A stretch of 64,000 nucleotides of DNA from Nymphaea colorata (Eukaryota > Streptophyta > Magnoliopsida > Nymphaeales > Nymphaeaceae): assembly GCF_008831285.2 (NCBI RefSeq), contig NC_045145.1, positions 10,350,802-10,414,801 on the forward strand, given 5' to 3'. The position numbers and the translations under genes were made by a program. Below the pieces are notes generated by a model, which searched no databases, had not been told where the DNA came from, and saw nothing but the letters and a program-made list of their open reading frames with translations. Shown here in pieces: positions 59,364 through 64,000 of this stretch; position 1 is the first letter of the stretch; every line of letters begins with the position of its first letter.

Positions 59364-62300
59364 CTCCCCCTCAAGTTGGGCATACATATCAAACATGCCC
59401 AACTTGGATACATTTCTCTCAAATGAGGTCGAAGATAAAGCCTTCGTCAGAACATCAGCCGTTTGGTCTTCAGATCTCATGTAAGGAAGTATAAGTTCTT
59501 TAGCATCAATTCTCTCTCGAATGAAATGTCGGTCAATCTCAACATGCTTTGTTCTGTCATGAAGCACAGGGTTGTTGGCCAAGTTAATTGCAGACTTGTT
59601 ATCGCAATACATCTTCATTGGTTCTTCAACTTTTATACCAATATCAGTCAACAATACTTTCAGCCACAAAAGCTCAGAAACTCCCATAGCAACAGCTCTG
59701 TATTCTGCTTCAGCACTGGAACGCGAACAAACATCTTGCCTTTTACTTCTCCACACTATGAGATTCCCTCCCAAATAAATACAATAGCCAGAGGTGGACC
59801 TCGTAGTGTCAATACAGCCTGCCCAGTCTGCATCTGAATAACCTTCAATCCCAAGAGTGTCTTGCTTGACATATAAGAGACCTTTGCCAGGATTCCTCTT
59901 CAAGTAGCACAAGATCCTGTCAACAGCCTTCAAGTGGGCATCCGTGGGAGCATGCATGAACTGGCTCATCACATTCACAGCAAAGGTAATATCAGGTCTA
60001 GTGAGAGTAAGGTAAATTAACTTCCCTACAAGACATTGATATCTTCTTTTTGCCTCTTCACAGAGTGGCTCCCCGTTTCTCAGACTTAGCTTATGGCCAG
60101 CATCTAGAGGAGTAGAAGCTGGTCTACACCCTAGTTTCCCAGTCTCCTTTAACAAATCTAGAGTGTACTTCCGTTGATTTAGCACAAGGCTAGTCCCAGA
60201 CCTAGCAATTTCTATGCCAAGGAAGTATTTCAACTTACCAAGGTCCTTAAGATCAAACTCGATCGCCAACAGTTTCTTTAACTTCATTATTTCATCTTCA
60301 TCATCACCTGTGACAATCATATCATCAACATATACCAACAGAATAGTAACCTTTTGCTTATTTCTCTTCACAAAAAGTGTATGATCTCCATTCCCTTGAT
60401 GGTATCCACATTGTCTCATGACAAGTCTGAGTCGTTCAAACCATGCTCGAGGAGATTGCTTGAGCCCATATAAAGCCTTCCTTAGCTTGCAACATTTTCC
60501 AGGTTCCTCATATCCTGGAGGCATACACATATATACTTCCTCTTCAAGGTCTCCATTGAGAAATGCGTTCTTGACATCAAGTTGGTACATCTTCCACTCC
60601 TTCATCACAGCTAAAGAGATAATGACTCTGACCGTCTTCATCTTCGCAACAGGAGCAAAGGTCTCCAAATAATCAATCCCATATTTCTGACTAAACCCCT
60701 TGGCCACAAGACGAGCTTTGTATCTTTCAACACTCCCATCTGGTCTGTACTTGATGGTGTAGACCCACTTAGATCCAACCAAGTGAGCCGCCTCAGGAAT
60801 CTTTACAACTTCCCATGTCATGTTTCTTCGCAAGGCTTCAATCTCTTCTTGCATAGCATAGGTCCACTTAGGATCACTCTGAGCCTCAGCAACATTCCTG
60901 AGAATCATAGTCAAAGAAAGAGAAGATACAAAGCATTTGTAGTCCTTGCTCAGTCTAGAATATGAAACAAAGTTACCAATAGGATGTTGAGTACATGACC
61001 TGACACCCTTTCGCAGGGCGATGGGAAGCTCTTCACTAGCAGCAACAGTCTGAATCTCTTCTTCAACAAGTTGCTTCTGCGCACGACTTGGGTCATCCAG
61101 GGAAGGACTAATTGGATTGGGAGTAGAATTCTCACCACCTGTCATCTCATCTGTACAAACTCTTCGCCTAGAGTAAACTTGCCCAAATAAACGATTGCAC
61201 TTCTCTTCTGCCTCAGTGGAACACTCTCCATTTTTCTCCTGTTCATGCACCTCACTAGATGGACCATTTTTCTCTTGTTCATGCACCTCACTAGATGGAC
61301 CAACGGAGTCACGCCTGTAGTCCAAAAAATCTGTAAACTGAATTTCCTGACTCGGAGAATACTCTTCCCGTGACATAGAGTACTCCCCCTGAAGAGGATT
61401 CTCACCAAAATAGGAAACATGTTCAAGGAAAGTGACATCTTTGGTAACATAGGCCCGACCAGTGGAAGGGTCTCGACACTTGTACCCTTTTTGAGTGGGA
61501 GAATACCCTAAAAAAATGCCCTTAATAGATCTTGGATCAAGCTTTTTAATGTGAGGACTATGGTTGTGAATAAAGCAAACACGACCAAAAACTCTGAGTG
61601 GAAGAGAGAAAGGTTCACGAGTCCCCGGTAACAGAGAGTGAGGCGTCTTCCCATTCAACACGCGACTAGGCAACCGGTTTATAAGATACGCACTGGTCAA
61701 CACAGCATCCCCCCAATACTTTTTTGGAACATGACGTTGAAAAAGAAGAGCCCGAGTCATATTCAATAACTGACGATTTTTTCGTTCAGCAACTCCATTT
61801 TGAGGAGGGGTATAACTACAGGAAGTCTCATGAACAATTCCCTTTTTTCGAAAGAAGCTATCAACAGACTGGCACATATACTCTCGAGCATTGTCAGATC
61901 GAAATGTCTTAACAGATGCTCCATATTGAGTTTCCACATAGGCAATGAAAGTCTCTATGACAGTAGGAACTTCACTACGGTCTTTTAGCAAGTAGACAAT
62001 AGTGTTACGAGAATAATCATCTATAAAGGTGATAAAATATTGAAAACCATGACAAGAAGGAATCCCTGCAGGCCCCCACACATCAGAATGAATCATGGCA
62101 AATACCTCATTAGACCGATGGCTAGACAATGGGTACGAAGCCCTAACATGTTTGGCCAGGTGACAGACATCACAAGACACCATAGTCATATCTAACCTGG
62201 AACATATATCAGGAAACAACTGTCTAAGAAGGCCAAAAGGCAAGTGTCCAAGGCGCTCATGCCACCGTAGAAGCAACTGAAGGGAGTCCTCTCTATTCTT

Positions 62301-62732
62301 CGTGGCTTGGCTGACTGCCGTCATGAGAGCCTGAGCAGCACGCATAGGTAAACGATAGAGCCCGTCAGAAGCTAGGCCAATCCCAATCCTCTTCCCTGTC
62401 ACCAAGTCCTGCATAACACAGCGATCAGCGGAAAATATAAGTTCGCAATTTAACTCCTTCGTGATCTTGCTAACCGACAAGAGATTCAAGGGAATATGAG
62501 GAACATGTAGAGCATTGTGGACTAAGAACTTGTTCAAAAGTGGGAGACTCCCTTTTCCAGCCACAGAGATAGATGAACCATCGGCAAGGGAAACACGATC
62601 CTTTCCTGATGAAAGCTTATACCCATGAAAGACCTTAGGATCGCCGGTCATGTGGTGAGTAGCGCCACTATCAATGATCCACTCTCCCATACGGCAATCC
62701 GCCATAACGTCTATAGATGAAGAAGCTGCCAT
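59358..62732 (-). CDS. E4 pol polyprotein with vestigial gag start (1124 aa)
   Basis: Begins MAASSSIDVMADCRM, the family gag start, then passes straight into protease GEWIIDSGATHHMTGDP. The capsid and the CCHC knuckle (about 400 residues in E3) are absent. Remaining domains are complete: WHERLGHLPFGLLRQLF, integrase HSDVWGPAGIP / FRSDNAREYM / NGVAERKNRQ, RT with YVDDMIVTGDD, RNase H with YSDADWAGCIDTTRSTSGY and CDNKSAINLANN, ending LEGEC. A 36-base tandem repeat in the integrase-RT linker (about 61228-61302) gives SSEVHEQEKNGP twice. An in-frame ATG at 62828 would add 32 residues; I prefer 62732 because it matches the E2 gag start. Confidence 0.93.
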   Translation of the reverse strand: MAASSSIDVMADCRMGEWIIDSGATHHMTGDPKVFHGYKLSSGKDRVSLADGSSISVAGKGSLPLLNKFLVHNALHVPHIPLNLLSVSKITKELNCELIFSADRCVMQDLVTGKRIGIGLASDGLYRLPMRAAQALMTAVSQATKNREDSLQLLLRWHERLGHLPFGLLRQLFPDICSRLDMTMVSCDVCHLAKHVRASYPLSSHRSNEVFAMIHSDVWGPAGIPSCHGFQYFITFIDDYSRNTIVYLLKDRSEVPTVIETFIAYVETQYGASVKTFRSDNAREYMCQSVDSFFRKKGIVHETSCSYTPPQNGVAERKNRQLLNMTRALLFQRHVPKKYWGDAVLTSAYLINRLPSRVLNGKTPHSLLPGTREPFSLPLRVFGRVCFIHNHSPHIKKLDPRSIKGIFLGYSPTQKGYKCRDPSTGRAYVTKDVTFLEHVSYFGENPLQGEYSMSREEYSPSQEIQFTDFLDYRRDSVGPSSEVHEQEKNGPSSEVHEQEKNGECSTEAEEKCNRLFGQVYSRRRVCTDEMTGGENSTPNPISPSLDDPSRAQKQLVEEEIQTVAASEELPIALRKGVRSCTQHPIGNFVSYSRLSKDYKCFVSSLSLTMILRNVAEAQSDPKWTYAMQEEIEALRRNMTWEVVKIPEAAHLVGSKWVYTIKYRPDGSVERYKARLVAKGFSQKYGIDYLETFAPVAKMKTVRVIISLAVMKEWKMYQLDVKNAFLNGDLEEEVYMCMPPGYEEPGKCCKLRKALYGLKQSPRAWFERLRLVMRQCGYHQGNGDHTLFVKRNKQKVTILLVYVDDMIVTGDDEDEIMKLKKLLAIEFDLKDLGKLKYFLGIEIARSGTSLVLNQRKYTLDLLKETGKLGCRPASTPLDAGHKLSLRNGEPLCEEAKRRYQCLVGKLIYLTLTRPDITFAVNVMSQFMHAPTDAHLKAVDRILCYLKRNPGKGLLYVKQDTLGIEGYSDADWAGCIDTTRSTSGYCIYLGGNLIVWRSKRQDVCSRSSAEAEYRAVAMGVSELLWLKVLLTDIGIKVEEPMKMYCDNKSAINLANNPVLHDRTKHVEIDRHFIRERIDAKELILPYMRSEDQTADVLTKALSSTSFERNVSKLGMFDMYAQLEGEC

Positions 62733-63551
62733 AATCACAGATAGTCCAACAGGAGGCAACAAGAGAGGCACCGATGACAACAGAGAGCACCAACGGGCAG
62801 TAATATCCGGATTCCCAATCAGCCCCAAGAGTGAACAGAATGTCGATTGGGGGAAACGATCGTCGGAGCGCCGGCAGACGTTGAGGCAATCCTCAAGTTA
62901 CGCTCCTCTCCTCCTTTACGTCCTCTACCAAGTCACGGACCAGCCACCTCTTCTTGCACGGTGGGTGCCAAACAAAAACAAGAAGATGGAATTAAAGATC
63001 AACCAAGCAATATATTGCAGGTAAGAGGCGGATGCACTTCACCGGATTTGCAAAAGACCCCTAGGAAGTGACATGAATAGGGGGAGGCAAGCTTAGGAAG
63101 CGCCTAAGCATGCATATCTTCTTTCTTCTTCGGGAAGCAAGACTACGGCGCAAAAGGCAGTGGCGCAAGGGACAACGGTGACGGCGACGGTCAACAACAC
63201 AAGAGCGACGGCGCAAGAGCGACGCCGCAAGAGTGGCTGCGATGGCGATGGCGCAAAGAGTGATACCGGCGGCGGCGGAAACAGCGACAGTGGTATTGGG
63301 TACACCGGCGGCGGTGGCTGCTGCAGCAACGGTGGCGGCAGCGGCGGCGGCGGCAGCGGCGGCGGCAGCGGCGGCGGCGGCAGCGGCGGTGGCGGCGGCG
63401 GCAGCGGCGGCGGCGGCAGTGGCAGCAGCGGCGGCGGCGGCGGCGGTAGTGGCAGCGGCAGCGGCGGCGGTGACTGCAGTGGTGGCGATGGTAGCGGTGA
63501 GAGATATTAGGGTTGGAACTTCACAAACCCTAAAAATTTCCCAAACTCGTC
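62733..63551 (-). other. E4 leader with long (GGC)n-type repeat
   Basis: About 62740-63060 has no recognisable coding content. About 63230-63490 is a degenerate GGC/GCA trinucleotide repeat, open in most frames as poly-Ala, poly-Gly or Ser/Gly, so the apparent proteins are low complexity. It corresponds in position to the GC-rich leaders of E2 and E3. Confidence 0.75.
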
Positions 63552-63564
63552 GGCTCTGATACCA
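63552..63564 (-). other. E4 primer-binding site
   Basis: The minus strand reads TGGTATCAGAGCC directly after the 5' LTR; initiator tRNA-Met type. Confidence 0.93.
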
Positions 63565-63826
63565 TGTAGAAACATGAACAAGAAGAGGAAGAGAAACAAC
63601 GATCACGATGTAACGTGGAAAAACCCTCAACAAGAGGAAAAAAACCACGAATGAGGAGGAGCCGGTGCCCACTAGCCGCCAGACTCTCTCTCTCCTTTGT
63701 CTTTCATTCACACAATAAGGATTAGGGTTACACAACTTAAATAATGCCCAACAAGGGCTACAAGTTGGATCGGATACGGATCCGGACCCGGTCCCGGTCC
63801 CGAGACCCATCTAACATACTTCAACA
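63565..63826 (-). repeat. E4 5' LTR
   Basis: 262 bp; carries a second GGTCCC unit absent from the 3' LTR. Confidence 0.95.
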
Positions 63827-64000
63827 AGTATCATGAGAATTCACATTAATAGAGGAGCTGAAGAGGTAACGGTATTTGCTTTTCATTTCATTTGCTTAAA
63901 TTCCGTTTTGAAATAAGTAGAGGCCCTTTGCTTTATAGCTGCATCATATGAATGGAGACTTGTAGAACAAGTTGAAGAGGATGGTGCCAAAGAGTTAACA
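63827..64000 (+). pseudogene. hAT-family transposase remnant, 3' part
   Basis: Continues the hAT remnant after E4: EELKR, then an FICLNSVL stretch and SYEWRLVEQVEEDGAKELT. This matches the RFAT.FI.L.S.L....L...V.S.EW segment that follows the DUF659 region in plant hAT proteins. It runs off the window. Confidence 0.65.

Larger units (their letters stand above)
59107..63826 (-). mobile_element. Ty1/copia element E4: intact pol, gag almost entirely missing
   Basis: LTRs 59107-59363 and 63565-63826, with target duplication AGTAT (59102-59106 and 63827-63831). The LTRs differ by one substitution, one A-run base and one 6-base GGTCCC duplication, so insertion is recent. The minus-strand PBS TGGTATCAGAGCC abuts 63565 and the polypurine tract abuts 59363. 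Pol is open throughout. Gag is reduced to about ten residues. Confidence 0.96.

Noticed and set aside
63061-63810. 249-codon frame with long Ala/Thr runs, and Gly-rich frames on the other strand
   Set aside because: Caused by the GGC-type repeat in the E4 leader; no conserved start, and the frame runs into the LTR.

Overview
This is a nuclear window from a seed plant, very probably a flowering plant; I cannot name the species. The evidence is a GT-AG intron-split gene for an organellar threonyl-tRNA synthetase (ThrRS), plant-type Ty1/copia and Ty3/gypsy retrotransposons with initiator-Met tRNA primer sites, MITE-like elements, a hAT remnant and long (TA)n/(CA)n microsatellites. There are no bacterial operons, CRISPR arrays or phage genes. 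The window is mostly transposons built up in layers.

Layout. (1) 1-3830: decayed Ty3/gypsy element, + strand. (2) 3946-22504: a stack of one large-LTR Ty3/gypsy family, all on the - strand. Element G2 (internal part 15028-19311, right LTR 19312-22504) has a 3' LTR (8811-15027) broken twice. A solo LTR (10831-14751, target duplication GAGAG) sits inside it, and a truncated relative, G1 (3946-8810), abuts its left end. (3) 22505-25331: non-coding DNA with an AT-rich minisatellite and a MITE-like element, then the 5' side of the ThrRS gene. (4) 25332-52554: ThrRS exons 1-5, all in frame, coding 425 residues: transit peptide, editing domain and class II core through motif 2. The remaining exons lie beyond the window. 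(5) Intron 1 is 22.3 kb. It carries a three-level nest of Ty1/copia elements, each with matching 5-bp target duplications: E1 (+, 31888-47730, CATCT) contains E2 (-, 36546-46961, ACTTA), which contains E3 (+, 37812-43024, GTCTC). It also holds an antisense serine carboxypeptidase-like gene fragment. (6) Intron 5 runs past the right edge. It holds a solo LTR of the E3 family (GTATC), a tandem duplication with (TA)n tracts, and a hAT transposase remnant split by a very young copia element E4 (-, 59107-63826, AGTAT).

The only host gene with intact coding sequence is ThrRS. E3 keeps an intact gag-pol frame and differs between its LTRs at one base, so it may be autonomous. E4 has an intact pol frame and near-identical LTRs but almost no gag, so it probably depended on a relative for capsid protein. 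E1, E2, G1, G2 and the first element are broken. Several LTRs share inverted repeats near their 5' ends whose arms differ by matched changes, which suggests selection on the fold or the symmetric site.
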